Shown here one piece after another: positions 11,033 through 23,847 of a stretch of 64,000 nucleotides of DNA. The notes under the pieces are model-generated. The model made no database searches and was not told the origin of the DNA. It was given only the letters and a program-made list of their open reading frames with translations. This stretch comes from Brasenia schreberi (taxonomy: Eukaryota > Streptophyta > Magnoliopsida > Nymphaeales > Cabombaceae), in assembly GCA_036023115.1 (NCBI GenBank), contig JAYKKT010000086.1, forward strand, positions 12,539,501 to 12,603,500. Reading direction: 5' to 3'. The translations under genes and the position numbers were made by a program. Within the stretch, counting starts at the first letter, position 1; the number at the start of each line of letters is the position of its first letter.

Positions 11033-13064
11033 CTTACACCATCATGCGTTTCTCTTCCATTTGCTCACAATGTTCACCCATTTTCTTTGCTCTTCCCACA
11101 TTGACCCTCTCCTCACTCCTCTTTATCTCTCCCTCTTTCATATGCATTGACAGGTGATGGTATTGGCAAGACCAGCATTGAAGGAAAAAGAAGAAAGTTA
11201 TTGTATCTCGTGCAGTTGATCTAATCGGCATCAGGTCTTTCTTGGCCTTATTCTTCTTCTCCATGACTCGCAGTCATGACTAACGGTAGATTTGAGATTA
11301 AGCTTCTTCCATGCTCCTTGAGAGGGCTCACAACCTAGCCGCGTTGAATACGTTGACACCGGTAGGCCGGTCATTCACTTTTGCATGTTATGACCAGGCC
11401 ACATCCCTCCTCAGGAGACGACACAGTCAAGCCCCATTTATGTTTCCAACCCGAGTCACCTGTGTTTGATATGTTTAGCGAATACCCCTGGTGGCATATG
11501 ATATCATAGACCTCCTTCATAATTGTTACAAGAGTGTATATGTGTTAACGAATTACATCTCCGGTGATGATGAAGATTGTAGGTTCATGTGATTAAGGTT
11601 TTTTTCTTTTTTTATATGTTTACATATTTATAATTAAATGACTAATTTAATGCACTGTCATAGAATTGTCTCTTCTCTCTATAATATATATTATAGAAAG
11701 AGTTGTTAAATTCTTATTAATGCTGACAATCTTAATCATCAATATTTATAAAAAAGTAAGTAGTTTTTTAAAAAAACTAAAACTATAAAATATATTTTCT
11801 TCTTTTTACTTTTTCCTTTTAAATATGAACCGCCTAATAAGAAACTGAACAATCATGCTTGAGAATCTAACAACTCTCAGTTTCTTTCCGTCTCTCTCTC
11901 TCTCTATATACATATTCAAAGAGCAAGACAAATGCGATAGGTTGGCTTTATATTGAGAAGTAAAAAGAAATTGAAGAACGGTATAAACTGAGTCGATGAG
12001 AAATTTGAACATGTGACAACTGGTCATACTTCAAGAGTACCTAAATGATTTAGTAACATTCATGAAATTATTGGATTGGCTTTTGGGAACTAAAGTATTC
12101 CCCTAGCCTCCGATACTTTTTCTACAATCTCAACTTTTGTTGACGTCATATATAAGAAAGTATTGAAACTTGTTTTCCAAGTGATGCACTCAAATAAGTA
12201 GGCCCACCTGACAAGCATAAAGTTATGCTCCCGAGCGCTAGGTTCATATAGAGACTCGCTGATGTACTTATCCTTTTATGTCATCAAGTTCAGCCCCAAA
12301 CATTGATATGTAATGTGGCTAAAGAATGATATATTATGAGTGAGGTATACTTGAAAAAAATACATCTAAATCATTTTGCCCTTAAAAATACATCCAAAAG
12401 ACGCCAACACTATTTTTTCGTATCTCATATGGGTTTCATAATAATAGAAATTAGTTGTATAACCTATGCGAGGCTCAATAGAGCCAAAAGTACAACACTC
12501 CTAGAGCATTACGGGATGTGTCATCCACGAGAGGTTGGTTTGCGCATGTGGTACTAAAAGGATAGCACTGCCCAACTATATTTCCTTCACTTTGACTAAC
12601 TCTGCACGGTTACAATTATCATATTCACATAGCAATAGCAAAGTGTGCACATGAAACTAAACACTTTCATGCGTGAAATGAACGAAGAAAGGGTAAAACT
12701 ATATACAAAAAAAATTAAAGTAGATATTTGTGTGAAACTGAAGAAGAATTTCATATATATTCTGCATTCATTAATAATGTATTTTATATTCATTAATAGT
12801 CATCAATTTTAAGTTTCAAAATAAAACCCAAAAACGATATATACATATGGTTTCGATTGATTTGACCTTGAATCAATCATCTCTTGGTAAATTACATATC
12901 ATGGAATTTTTTCATGATTTTTATTTTTTATATTTCTTATAATTTTTTTAAAAATAATTTAAAAATCATTTATACAGTATAAGTGTATCAATACCCCATG
13001 AAATACACGATTTGATATGGTATTTACAATATTAGTTTTGGTTTTGTGTGAGTGTTGTTTCTTA

Positions 13065-13120
<56 letters not shown>

Positions 13121-14056
13121 CCTTTTCGTCCTTTTCTCCTTTTGTTTTGCATCTTCTTATAGCATCCTTATTCTCACATTTTAAAGAGAACCCATTTCAT
13201 TGTCACGAGCTAGCAAAACTGTAGCAAGAAGAAAGGCATGATACTCTTTGTTAGATACAAGTATGATCTTTAGGTACTCTAAAATGACGACGTATTAAGA
13301 CAATTGTAGTGTTAGCTTGGAAATATTGAAATATTAAAAAGCAATGGCAGTTGAACAATAATTGCCAAGACAACCAACACCATTAGAGACATCATCTCAA
13401 ACTGGAATCAGAATTGGTTGCCAAGGCAAAGAGTGAATCTTTCCATCAAAGCAGCTGTCCAAAATAGAAAGCATGATCGAGTCGCGGAGCCCAACTCAAG
13501 GACTTGTACTCCTTCAGCTGAGTAAGTCAATCCATGTGAAGCTTATTGCTTGGAAGGCAAAGAATGAATGAAACCAGAAAATGAGAAAACCACAAGTTCA
13601 TGAAAATGCTCTAAGCCGTCATCCGCAGTAGTGAGAGGCATTATTGAATTGGAGATGAGAGAAGAAACGCATGACAAAGAAAGAAAGGAGAACGTTCAAT
13701 CCTCAAAACCAGTAACTCGAGGGGAGAAACAAAAAATCGAATTCCTTTGATAAAATATAGTTGATTTAATGCTTGAAAGTTCTACCAACTTTTCCAGCTT
13801 GAAATCAGATACACGACCCCTTCCCTCAACAAATGTCGGGCACGAGCAGTTGACGGTAAAGTGTTAACGTCGATAATGAACACGTCAAGGAAACATAAGA
13901 AACCCATGAAAACAAAAAGATTGTCAATGAAAGCGAAATTTGCAGAAAGAAATAATGAGATCGTGCAACCGATTACAACAAATAGTAGATGCAAGGAAAA
14001 TTAAAGCAAGATATGATACCGATAAAGAAAACAGCATAATTTAAAAGAGTAAGTAG
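11033..14056. other. Intergenic, AT-rich, no gene recognised
   Basis: Short open frames exist on both strands but none shows a recognisable domain. About 11270-11480 is more GC-rich and may be an old element. About 13340-13700 on the minus strand reads as a partly open stretch without a recognised family. I see no RNA gene. Confidence 0.45.
13066..13117. repeat. (TA)n microsatellite
   Basis: An uninterrupted TA dinucleotide run of about 26 units. Confidence 0.98.
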
Positions 14057-14711
14057 TGGATGGCCACTCTCGGCCCCATTATTAACAACGATCATGAAAT
14101 GCATGAAGAACGGCATACTCTTCTCAGATTTGATGAGATCGTATAATTTTGAAAATCAAATGTTTCATAAAATTGTATTTTTGTTTTGAAAAGTACACAT
14201 ACTCTTCTTCATAAAGTAAAAATAATTGTTAAAAAGAAAAATTCAAAGAGGAAAACTCGAAAGATGGAAAGTAACCTAGAAAACAACACATACTATGCCT
14301 TATTCCTATTCCTTTAAACTACAGAAAATACACAAAGCAGACAGAAAATTGAGACAGAATCAAACGAAAAGAGACAGTCGGTTCCACTGCATTACAACCA
14401 AACAATAAATGGCTTCGACAATTATCGACTGCCCCAACATCTAATATCAAAGTTTGTTCCCGTTGAAGGTAAGCTTAGGCACGTCGAGTAATTGGAGGCC
14501 AAAGGCCAAGCCAAGATGGCCAAAGGCCAAGCCAAAAACAGTAAGAGGCTGGGCCTTAGGCTAGAGGCTGAGCCTGATGGACAGGGGCTGAACCCGAACG
14601 GCTTGAGGCAGCGAGTTGAAAATGACCGAAGACGAATGACCAGAGGCAAATGGCTGAAGGACATGATTGGGAAGGATGCAGCAACAAGGTCGCCCCTCCT
14701 CTCCCTCTTAG

Positions 14712-14753
<42 letters not shown>

Positions 14754-15490
14754 ACTTAAACTCGCAAAAATCGTGGGTGAAAAATCACCAAGGACAAAAG
14801 TTTTGGTTGTAAAATGATAGTTTTGCCCCTCACAAAAGTAAAAATTATGAAATACCAATGGGGCAAAATTACTGAAATATCAAGATATTTTGGAGTGAAA
14901 AGACAATTATACCCTTGTCAGAGTAAAAAGTCTTTTCTACCCCTATGAAACTACAAAATATTAGGGTCTAGTTTTACTGATTTGCCCTTGGACATTTTAA
15001 GAAATTGCAGAACTCAGATTTTGGGTAATTTTATGGATATAGCCTTCTAAACTTTACAAAATATCCGTTATACTGTCCTATAAAAGTATAAAAATGCTCT
15101 TGTACTTTCTAAGAAATGTTGTGCACAATAATTTTTTAAATAAGTCTTGGTTTTTACAATTTTTCAGAATAGTACTGCAAGTTAAATAAATTACAGAACA
15201 ATGCCTGCGAATATTTACTCCCTAGTTTTTACAATTTTTTCAGAATGGTACTTGGAGGTTAAATAAACTATAGTACAGACTCATGATATATTTACTGTTT
15301 AGTACTTAGAACTTGTGAATATTGCATTTAGATGCTTGGCTATATTTTGTAGTTCTTTATGAAATGTCTAATGTAAATCCATCTCATGCATGTTTTTATG
15401 TTTTCTATATTAAAATGTACAGACTGTCTACTTGTTGTCTCTACCAAAAATTTAAAAAGAAAAATAACTTCTAGAATTTTTAAATCTGCA
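14057..15490 (+). mobile_element. Ty1/copia 5' LTR and leader, copy 1
   Basis: Non-coding sequence directly upstream of a copia gag relic. It aligns along its length, in inverse orientation, with 32784-30970. Shared landmarks in order: a start like TGGATGGCCACTCTCGGCCC; GAAAACTCGAAAGATGGAAA; ACAGAAAATACACAAAG; a GC-richer block with repeated GGCCAAAGGCCAAGCC / GAGGCAGAG-type motifs; a CT-rich run; a TATA-like TATACTTAAACTCGC near 14750; then an AT-rich stretch (TACTGTTTAGTACTTAGAAC). The TATA position suggests that U3 is upstream and R/U5 plus leader downstream. The LTR/leader border and the primer-binding site could not be placed. The outer start is approximate. Confidence 0.6.
14712..14749. 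repeat. (CT)n microsatellite
   Basis: A CT-dinucleotide-rich run with a few interruptions, just before the putative copia LTR TATA box. Confidence 0.95.
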
Positions 15491-15499
15491 AAAGAAGAA

Positions 15500-15966
15500 T
15501 ACTACTGGCCTTAACTTTAGAAGGAGTTGATTATGTACTGAAAGAAACAATTTTACCTCCTACATCAGTTGCAACAGATGAGGAAAAAGAGAGATATAAG
15601 ACATTTCTAAAGGATGACACAATAGCCAAGACTATAGCGTTGACGTACATAGAAGACGACTTGATTAGGGTCTTTGAAGAATTTGAAACTGTAAAAGAAT
15701 TATTCGATTTTCTACCCACTAAATATGATACTACAACCAAGTTGCATGTACAACTACTCCTTCAGAAGTATAATTCTTACAAAATGAAAGAAGGTAACAA
15801 CGTAGTTGAATATTTCAACCAACTGTTGGTAATGGCTAGAGATCTGGCTATTGCAAAGTCAGTCATAGTTAATGAGTGTCCATTTGTATTGGGTATATTG
15901 ATGGATGCCTATGATGATTGTCAACCAAGAAGAAAATTATGGAGTCTTCCCAACACAAGGATATGA
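15500..15966 (+). pseudogene. Ty1/copia gag (UBN2-type) relic, copy 1
   Basis: Start of a copia-type gag polypeptide. The open part at 15640-15966 reads DDLIRVFEEFETVKELFDFL, then PTKYDTTTKLHVQLLLQKY and MKEGNNVVEYFNQLLVMARDL, matching the UBN2 / gag-polypeptide family that forms virus-like particles. The frame upstream of 15640 is broken (EERYKTFLKDDTIAKTIALT-like). After about 15890 the sequence leaves the gag pattern, so the element is truncated. Its sister at 30489-30854 on the minus strand is very similar, which makes the family call firm. Confidence 0.8.
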
Positions 15967-16439
15967 GTTAGAGAGTACAAAAATAAGTTCTTATTACTAA
16001 TTATTCTTGAGCAAGAGCTCTTTGATAGTTGGTATTTCCTCATAAAAACCTAACTAGTGGGCGAGACAATGTGGGTAGTATGATTGAGCGATAATTAGAT
16101 TAAATTGAGACGACCAAGAGGCACCATAAAATAAGAGCTGAGAAAAAAAGATTCTTGATAATCTAATTTTATAGAGGTCATCTTTGAATTCAACGATTAA
16201 GCTAGAATTGAGGATATAGAAATAATGGAAGGAAAAATATCTCAATAGGAGTGATAGACCATAACAGAGTAATGATCTCTAGTGTTGAAGATGAGGTCGG
16301 ATGGATAAGACTTAAGATAGGTCTCTGCATATCTACTATAACGCGTTAGAGAGGAAAATGTGAAAACCTAAACTCAAAAAAGTACAAATGAATCAAAAAT
16401 TGAAGAAATCATAATTGACACCCTATAAGAATTGTAGGA

Positions 16440-17110
16440 TTGTCATTGCAAAGGGCTTCAAGAGCAAAATTGGTCGAATGATACATCATAGCAAAAAAAG
16501 AGTGAGTGATAGTTTAATACCAAACATAAGAGCAAAAATATGCCACATATGCTCACTGTTAACTTGGGTTCCACGAATACAATCAATATAATGAAAGAAC
16601 CAAAGTAGCAAAAACACGTGGTGTTCATCATCTGTCTCCAGTTTAGTACCTGAGCAACGATGGATAAAGTCATCCCAGGAGAGTTGTAACGAGAGTTCTC
16701 GAGTATGAAAATCCTTGACAAGATCAATACCATTGATTGGAAGGTATATGATCACTTAGACATCCAAAATGATTAAGGACATCATTCAAAAAGGAAATTT
16801 GAAGTGGTTATGTCGAGAGATCTAGAAAGATAAGAAAGAGTAGACGAGGTTGTCATCAAAATGTATAACTAAGCAGGATAACTTAATAAAGTCATGAATA
16901 CTCCATTGGACCCAACAATGACACTTCTGATCTCAAACTCTATCTGCCCAATTAGCATGCAATTGATTAGTTATGGGATAGGGATGAAGAAAGTTTGGGA
17001 ATCGAGACATCATAAATACACTTTGATTCAAAGGTAGCTCCTCGATATGGAAGTCAGAGAGGTCGAGTTGATATCAATTTAGTACTCGGAAGAAGCACAA
17101 CATCCGAAGG
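16440..17110 (-). pseudogene. Possible second PMD-like relic
   Basis: On the minus strand a frame near 16755-16490 contains SWDDFIHRCSG and DDEHHVFLLLWFFHYI, then a basic Cys and a Thr-rich loop. This resembles the 'EH.aFLL.WL..YI.C' core of plant mobile domain / aminotransferase-like proteins. The upstream part to about 17110 is broken by stops. The similarity rests on one segment, so the call is weak. Confidence 0.3.
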
Positions 17111-17254
17111 AGAAGCCATGAGTATAGGGACATAAGGAATTCTAGCAGAGGTTGCTCTAGTTTGTTGCGAGCAAGAGAATTGAGAGACAAGTTGTTACAT
17201 TTGTAGATCCTAACAATAAATGAACAAAATCTCAGGACTCATGCATGAGAAATA

Positions 17255-17915
17255 AATGTGTTAATTTTTCATGTAATTAATATGGGTATCACTTGTACTC
17301 TTGATGATTGTAGATATGGAGTCGTAAGAAGACATGTATTCTTGCTAAAAGTTACATAAGGATACATGACAAAAAGTAAAGAGTTTTGAAATAGAAAGGA
17401 CACGTAGCTCATGAAGGCTCCAGAAAGATTATGATGTCGAGTGTGTGAAGATAGACTTATTTACTTAGTTGATCTTATGGATCATGGACTCGGTTGACAT
17501 ATACCATTGAATGGGGCAATAAAAAGAGTAGCATATAAGGAGAAGGGAGTTATTGAGAATCATGTTAAAAAAATTTGGCATGTTATTTATCACTTATGTA
17601 GTGTAAAAAGAGAAAAAGAACAATGAATCTTTCTTTCTTTCGTTTACTTTTGAGAGGAGTAGACGCAACGTAATCTTTTCAATCTTCCTAAGTGTCGACG
17701 CAATTCCTATCCGTAAGAGATACACACAACTCGAAAACTTATTTTGTCGCTTAATATCTTATCCATTCTGAATAAGATGAGTTCTCTAACACGCCTCTTT
17801 CTCTTCTAAAGTTGTGTAAGTACGTCATCGTCGGTGATGTTACTACGCCTCTTTCTCTTCTTACATTCTTCTCAGCTTATCGTCACTTCAGACAACTAAT
17901 TGCGTTTTTGTTTGA
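17255..17915 (+). mobile_element. LTR-like unit, family L, degraded copy
   Basis: Aligns in the same orientation with 58557-59160. Shared pieces: CTTATGGATCATGGA, GTTGACATA, CACGTTATTTATCACTT-type sequence, GAACAATGAATC, the run TTTCTTTCTTTCGTTTAC, GTAGACGCAACGTA, TATCTTATCCATTCT, and ACGCCTCTTTCTCTTC (present twice here). The arrangement of a promoter-like region followed by a pyrimidine-rich leader fits an LTR. No coding region of the element flanks it. Ends are approximate. Confidence 0.5.
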
Positions 17916-18239
17916 GTACAACACGTGATGTGACTATGTCAACATTCATGTTATTAACTCTAAATTTGAAGGTCGCTTGGTGCTCCTTCAAACTATTTCA
18001 TTTCCGAGAACTTCGAAGCCGCCTGAACTCTTTTTTGATCGGCTATGGAAATGGAATGTGGTGGGAGCATAGAGCCACCGGGAAGAGCTACCACTGCATG
18101 GTGTCGCCACAAAAATGAGGACCATGTGGTCGCTGTAATTGTCAATCTTTATAAACGCAAATGAATCCGCAACACAACGGGAATGGGCTTTGTTTCTGGA
18201 TTAACCTATCACTAGCTCTGCACGGCGCTACCGACGCAC

Positions 18240-18673
18240 GCACATACTCCGGTGGTGGTGGTGCTCCTCATGAATCATGATTAGCTATTTGTCGCTCTGA
18301 GGTTCGATCCTGCAACCTCTCTCTCCCTCTCTCTCTATGCGTGTGTCTGTCTGTGTGTGTTCTAGTGAAGATATAACGATGAGTGGTCGGTGGTAGCATT
18401 TGAAAATGGTTATCAATTTACAAGTCAATCTGATCTGCTAGTCGATTCAGCGTTTCTTTGTGCTCGATGAAGCCCCAATAGAATTTTATTGTTCAGTTTA
18501 TCCGCAGAAATTATGCTTTATTTTCGTGAGCTCTTCTTAACTTCTCTGGCCATTCAACAATTGTGTTTGATCAATTTAGTCATGGAGGTGAACGTATTTG
18601 TTTCTGAGGTTTTACTTGCTTTGGTCATTCTGGTAGCTGCTTGTTATTTTTGGCGTCGCGGGTTGGATGGTTC
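18240..18673. other. Unassigned sequence upstream of the gypsy fragment
   Basis: Contains a CT/GT-rich simple stretch (about 18318-18360) and a short open frame (18489-18698, plus) with hydrophobic segments but no family I recognise. Its last part runs into the gypsy-derived sequence. Confidence 0.4.
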
Positions 18674-20631
18674 TGGAGTTGGATCCAAACAAGGTTGAGG
18701 CCATTCAAAACTTGTCGATTCCCACAACTTTAAGTGACATAAGCACTTTTCACGGTTTGGCCTCCTTCATTGGTGGTTTATTAGAATTTTTAGTGCTATT
18801 GTTGCTCCTCTCACTGATTGCTTAAAAGGGAAGAAATATTTAAATGGGGATCAACGAAACAAAAGAGTTTTGACTCTCTTAAGGTGAAATAATGTAGTGC
18901 ACTGGTATTGACCCAACTCGATTTTGAAAAAGTATTTGAAGTAGAATGTGATGCCTTCGGAGTTAGGATAGGGTCTGTAATAACCCAAGAAGGTCGGTCC
19001 ATTGCCTTCTTTAGTGAGAAACTCAAAGGTAGTAACGTGAATTACTCTAATCCATTTCCTACAAAATCTGCAACACTACTTGATCCGTAAGGAATGTATC
19101 ATTCATACTAATCATGCAACTCTCAAGTTTATACATGGCTAAAGTAAGATGAATAAGCAACATGCTAAATGGGTAGAGCACTTAGAAGCATTTTCTTATG
19201 TCCTCAAGCATAAAGCTCGCAAGCTGAATGTTATAGTAGACACATTGTCTAGACGGCATATACTTCTCACCATGTTGCACACCAAGTAGTGGGGATTTGA
19301 GAAACTCAAATATCAATATGTCGATAATCTATAACTGACCCAATTTTACCAAAATAACTAAGGAGCATCTCTAGGTTATTTTTTGCATGATGGGTTCCTG
19401 TTCAAAACTAATCGATTGTATATTCCATAAGGTTCACTATCGGAGATGCTAGTTTGTGAAACCCTTGGTGGAGGATTGGCCTGTCACCTTGAAGAAAAGA
19501 AGACTTGGAGTTCTTCAAGTGGCATTTCTACTGGCTTGGGGTACTCAAGGATGTGCATCAAATTTTAAGACGTTGCACCAAGTGTAAACAGGCCAAAACT
19601 ATATATTCGGCCAAACAAGGCATTTACATGCCCTTACCTATTATTGAACGTCCATGGACGGACATAAGCATGGACAAGGATTGTCACGAACCCAATGAGG
19701 CAAAGATTAAATGTATATTATTGTTCACAGGTTTTCTAAGATGTATGATCTAATTCCATGCAAGAAACTGATGATGCCTAACATATCGTTGATTTGTTCC
19801 TAAGAGATGTGGTCAGGATGCACAACTTCCCATGAGCATTGTTTCTGATTGAGACACCAAGTTTCTCAGTACCTTTTGGAAGATATCGTTATGTTGGGGC
19901 CAAGCGATTGTACCAAAAGGAGAACGTAATTGGGACGGCTACATCATTGTGACAGAGTTTGCTTACAATAGGTCTATTCATAGAGCTATTGGGCATAGCC
20001 CATTTGAAGTCATCTATGGGAGTAATCCATACTTTCCCCATGATATGATCCAACCCCATCTATCAGACGACTCAGGGTTACTGATTCATCAAATTTATTT
20101 CATAAACTACATGTTGAAAGTAACAAGGCTTTGCAAAAGACTACGGATAACTACGTCTAGAAGGCCAATCAAGGAAAATACAAATTGAAATTGTAACTAG
20201 GTGATTTAGTTTGGGTGCACTAGAGGAAAGAACATTTTCTACACCTCCAATCCAAGTTGAGCTCCTGTGCCGATGGACTAGAGTTAGTTGCTCATTGTAA
20301 TGTGTCAACTACCTTCAATGTGGACATCAATGAGGATAAAGAAGGCTACAACTAGGAACTGAATACAAGCAAGTCTAATTCCGTTCATGAATAACATCCA
20401 CACCGAATCAACCAGCCTGTTACCTATTTTAGGGCCCGCCGCCAAGAGGCAATGCACACCCCAACCGACCCTCACGCCCCTTAGCACTCAGATGGAGATC
20501 CTGAATAAGTGACATCTCACTCAAACATCTAACTAACAACTAGTTTTTTGTGTATTGGCTAATTGGGTGGCAACTTAACTACTAGCTTGGGTAATTAATA
20601 CAATGTTTTGTCTACTGGTTAATTGGGCGGC

Positions 20632-23600
20632 TGTAAACATGAAAATTTTCACTCCTGAGTTTGTGAAACCTGAAGTGAACTTTCTCGTGCTTACGTCTTT
20701 TTGTGAGCGTGCCAGTTAGCTTACTCAAACTAGCGAAGGTTTTTGAAATGTTTCTGACTTTTGGGCGATTGTGAGAAAGCGGGATCTTTTCGTTTAAACC
20801 TTCTTGAACCGATGATCAAGGGTCAGTTTAAACGCTTAGAAATATCAATTTTTCAAACAAGTGTTAACTTCGAATGATAGGTGTTTGATGAATTCGATTC
20901 GTGCCTTCTTTGCAATTTTTATTACGAATGCTGGACGACCCTAAGTCTTTGTGAGTTTTACCTATTTAGGCCTGATATGTGTGTGAATGTGTGGCCTAAT
21001 TTCAACGTGGTTTGAGCAAGGATTCGAGGGCTTTTTGAAAGCGAATGAATGCAGGGATGCGAAAATCCTTTTTGGGCTTTTCTGAGAGCGATGATGCAAA
21101 CTCACCCAAATTGAAATTGCAACTCACTCGACTTTAAGTAAACCCACACAAATCGAAGTGCAACTCTACTTCCACTAAAGTAAACTCACACGACTTGAAA
21201 ATATATATATGTTTTATCCTAAGAGCGAAAAGGCTCAATGTGTGTGAGTCTAAAGAGCAGAAAGGCTCGAGTGCTTGTGGGTATTCTTGTGTGAAATTTA
21301 AATTGCAACTCACACAACTTAAAAGTAAATCCACTCAAATATAATTGCAACTCACACGACTTAAAAGTAAATCCACCCGAACGTAAGTGCAACTCACACA
21401 ACTGGAAAGTAAATCCACCCGAATTGAAGTATATATGTTTAGCTTAAGAGCGGAAAGGCTCAATGTGTGTGTGTAAAGCGCGAAAAGGCTCCAGTGCATG
21501 TGGGTGTTCTTGTGTGAAATTTAAATTGCAACTCACACAACTTGAAAGTAAAAATACCCAAATGTAATTGCAACTCACACTACTTTCACGAAAGTAAATT
21601 TACCCGAAATGTAAGTGCAACTCACACGACTGGAAAGTAAATCCACTTGAAAGTAATTCTCACACGACTTTCATGAAGTAAATTTACCCGAATTTAAAAT
21701 ATATATAATTAGCTTAAGAGCGAGAAGGCTCGAGTGCGCGTGAGTGCGATCGAATGCAATCTAAGAGCGAAAAGGCTCAAGTGCACGTGAGTGTACTCGT
21801 GTGCAGTTAAGAGCGAGAAGGATCAAGTGCACGTGTGTGGTCGTGTTTCATCCACGAATATTACATCTCGGGGGGGAGACTTCGCTCCATTACTACAACT
21901 CCGTTTCGAATTGAATTGAACTTAAACAAGTAATTTAAAACCAAATATAAGTGAGACTTATAAGTATTCGTTTGGTTTTGTCTCTCGAGTTCGCTCGGGT
22001 CTTCCTTCGTAGCAGCCGCGAGGTAAGTCCCTTGGTTTGGTTCCAAGGTGATGCTTGGGTATGAGTCAACCAAGGTGCAACCGATTTGAGTCAACCACCC
22101 TTGGGTATGAGTCAACCACGGTGCAGCCGGTTTGGATTGGGTGCAGCTGGGTGTAGGTGCGAATTGGCCTTGGATGGGTTCGGCCAAGAGGTCTAGTTGG
22201 TTAAGGTTTAAGGCCAAGTGATTAGGTTTGGTTTAGGACACGGCTGGGTCAAGTCCTAGGTTAGTTTAAGTTTGTCTTGGTTCAGCCAAGCTAGCCAAGT
22301 AGGTTTAGTTTTGCTAGGTTTGAGCTAGGGTTAGGTTCAAAGGATCGGCCAAGGTGTTAGGCAAGGGGTGGCTAGGTTTAAATGGGTTTAGCCTAGTTGG
22401 GTTCAACCAACATGGGTGCAGTCAGCCGGGGGTTTTAGGGCAGGTTTTAGCTAGGTGTTGGGGAATGGTTTTGGTTGATGGCAGGCCGAGTGGTTCAGTT
22501 GGGTGGTATTAGGACAGGTCGAGTCTAGGTTGCAGCTGGGCAGGTTAGGGCAACAGGTGGTGTGAGTTAGAACCGGTTTAGGGTGTGTGTTTTAGCTGGA
22601 TTTGGGGGTAAGTCGAGGGCCAGCAAGGGCTCGGTTTTGGCTGGGTTAGGTTGCAGCCAAGGTCGTTTCAGCCGACCTTGGTTCAGCCAAGTAGGTTAGG
22701 TGCAGGTCGAGTCTAGGGTGTGGTTTTAGGTCAGTTTGGTAGGGTGAGTCAAGGTCGGTTAGGTGTAGTCCAGCTGAGTGGGTGTCTAGGGTGTGTTTTG
22801 GTTAGGTTTAGGTGGGCTGGTTTATGTCGGCTGGGTGTAGTTAGGTGGGTTTGGTTAGGTTCAAGGCTAGGTTCAAGCCAAGGTCGGTTCAGCCGACCTT
22901 GGTCCAACCAAGTGGGTGTCTAGCTAGGTTTTAGTGGGGTCGGTTGGGTGTGTTTTGGCTAGGTTTAGGCCAAGTGGGTTAGGTCAATTAGGGTATGGTC
23001 TAGGCTAGGTGTGGTTTAGGGGCTTACCTCTTGCAGTCGGTCCATCATTTGCAGCCATGGTTGCAGCCCACGTCCAAGCCAAGGTACCTTTTCCTTGTTG
23101 CAGCCCACCCTTAGGTCAAGCCACAAGGTTCAAGCCCATATAGCCCTTGATCAAGCCCATATGGCTAAAGCCCACCATTGTTGACTTTTCCCACACACTC
23201 TCTCTCCTACTTTACGTCAAATATTCCCCCCCTTGGTCCTATTTATAGGCCAAGGGGTGGGCCTTAGATTGGGTTGGATCTGGATTTGGATATTTTTATC
23301 TAGATCCAATCCAAAATTTTCTTTCTTCAGTCCTTCTTTGATGTTTGAAATAAGCGGTTTTGAACGGGTTCCGGTTTCTCGGTGACCCGTTTTAGGCTGG
23401 GTATTTCCCAGTCTTCTTGGTCGACCTGCTTCTCACTTTTCAGACTCTTTTTTGTCTGATTTTTGTTTTCACAGGCTTGGGGTTTGATCTCTGACGGCTT
23501 CGTCGGGGCTTTGGCTTCATCTTTTATGTTTTTGAGCTGAAGTCTGATTCTGACCTGAATGTTTGTTTTGCTTTTCGGCCTTGTTTTCATCCAAATGGGC

Positions 23601-23847
23601 TAAACTTTTCCTTAGCCTTTTGACCCGATCTTGAGTTGCTTTTTCATCGGGTTTCACTTGCTTGTGTGAGTTGCTTTACAAAACTTGGGTTTTTGGCTTG
23701 GGTTTTAAAGCCTTTATTTTGAAAGATTTTGAAAAAGAAGTTAAAACTTCAAAACTTTGGGGTTTTAAAGTTTAAAATATGGTTGTGAAATGGTTTTCAA
23801 AAATCCGACGTTTTGTTTGAAAATAATCTCATTTTGGGGTGTTTACA
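20632..23847 (+). mobile_element. 3.2-kb solo-LTR-like insertion
   Basis: Begins TGTAAACATGAAAATT and ends GGGGTGTTTACA, so the last 8 bases invert the first 8. It is flanked by the 5-bp near-duplicate GCGGC (20627-20631) / GCGAC (23848-23852). The sister gypsy copy shows the empty site (GGGCAGCAACATT near 52580). It has no gene. Inside are tandem repeats (21118-21840), a G/T-rich block rich in TAGGTT and CAGCC (22000-23040), a TATA-like CTATTTATAGG near 23240, and a U5-like end. Length, ends and target duplication fit a solo LTR of a large-LTR gypsy lineage (Tat/Ogre-like lengths) or a non-autonomous LTR element. The short open frames inside are not genes. Confidence 0.7.
21118..21840 (+). 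repeat. Tandem repeats inside the 3.2-kb insertion
   Basis: Two nested levels. The short unit (about 40 bp) contains GCAACTCACACGACTT then AAGTAAATCCACCCGAA. The higher unit, about 230 bp, couples several short units to TTAAGAGCGAAAAGGCTCAA (near 21211, 21435, 21712 and with variants near 21762 and 21808). Copies have diverged. Confidence 0.8.

Noticed and set aside
21118..21840. CRISPR-like array
   Set aside because: Repeats are diverged, not separated by unique spacers of constant length, and the DNA is plant nuclear.
22720..22923. Open frame rich in Gly/Val/Leu in the 3.2-kb insertion
   Set aside because: Derived from the TAGGTT-rich low-complexity block.
20632..23847. DNA transposon because of the inverted 8-bp ends
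   Set aside because: TG...CA ends with a 5-bp target duplication, a TATA box placed as in an LTR and no transposase favour an LTR. A DNA transposon is not fully excluded.
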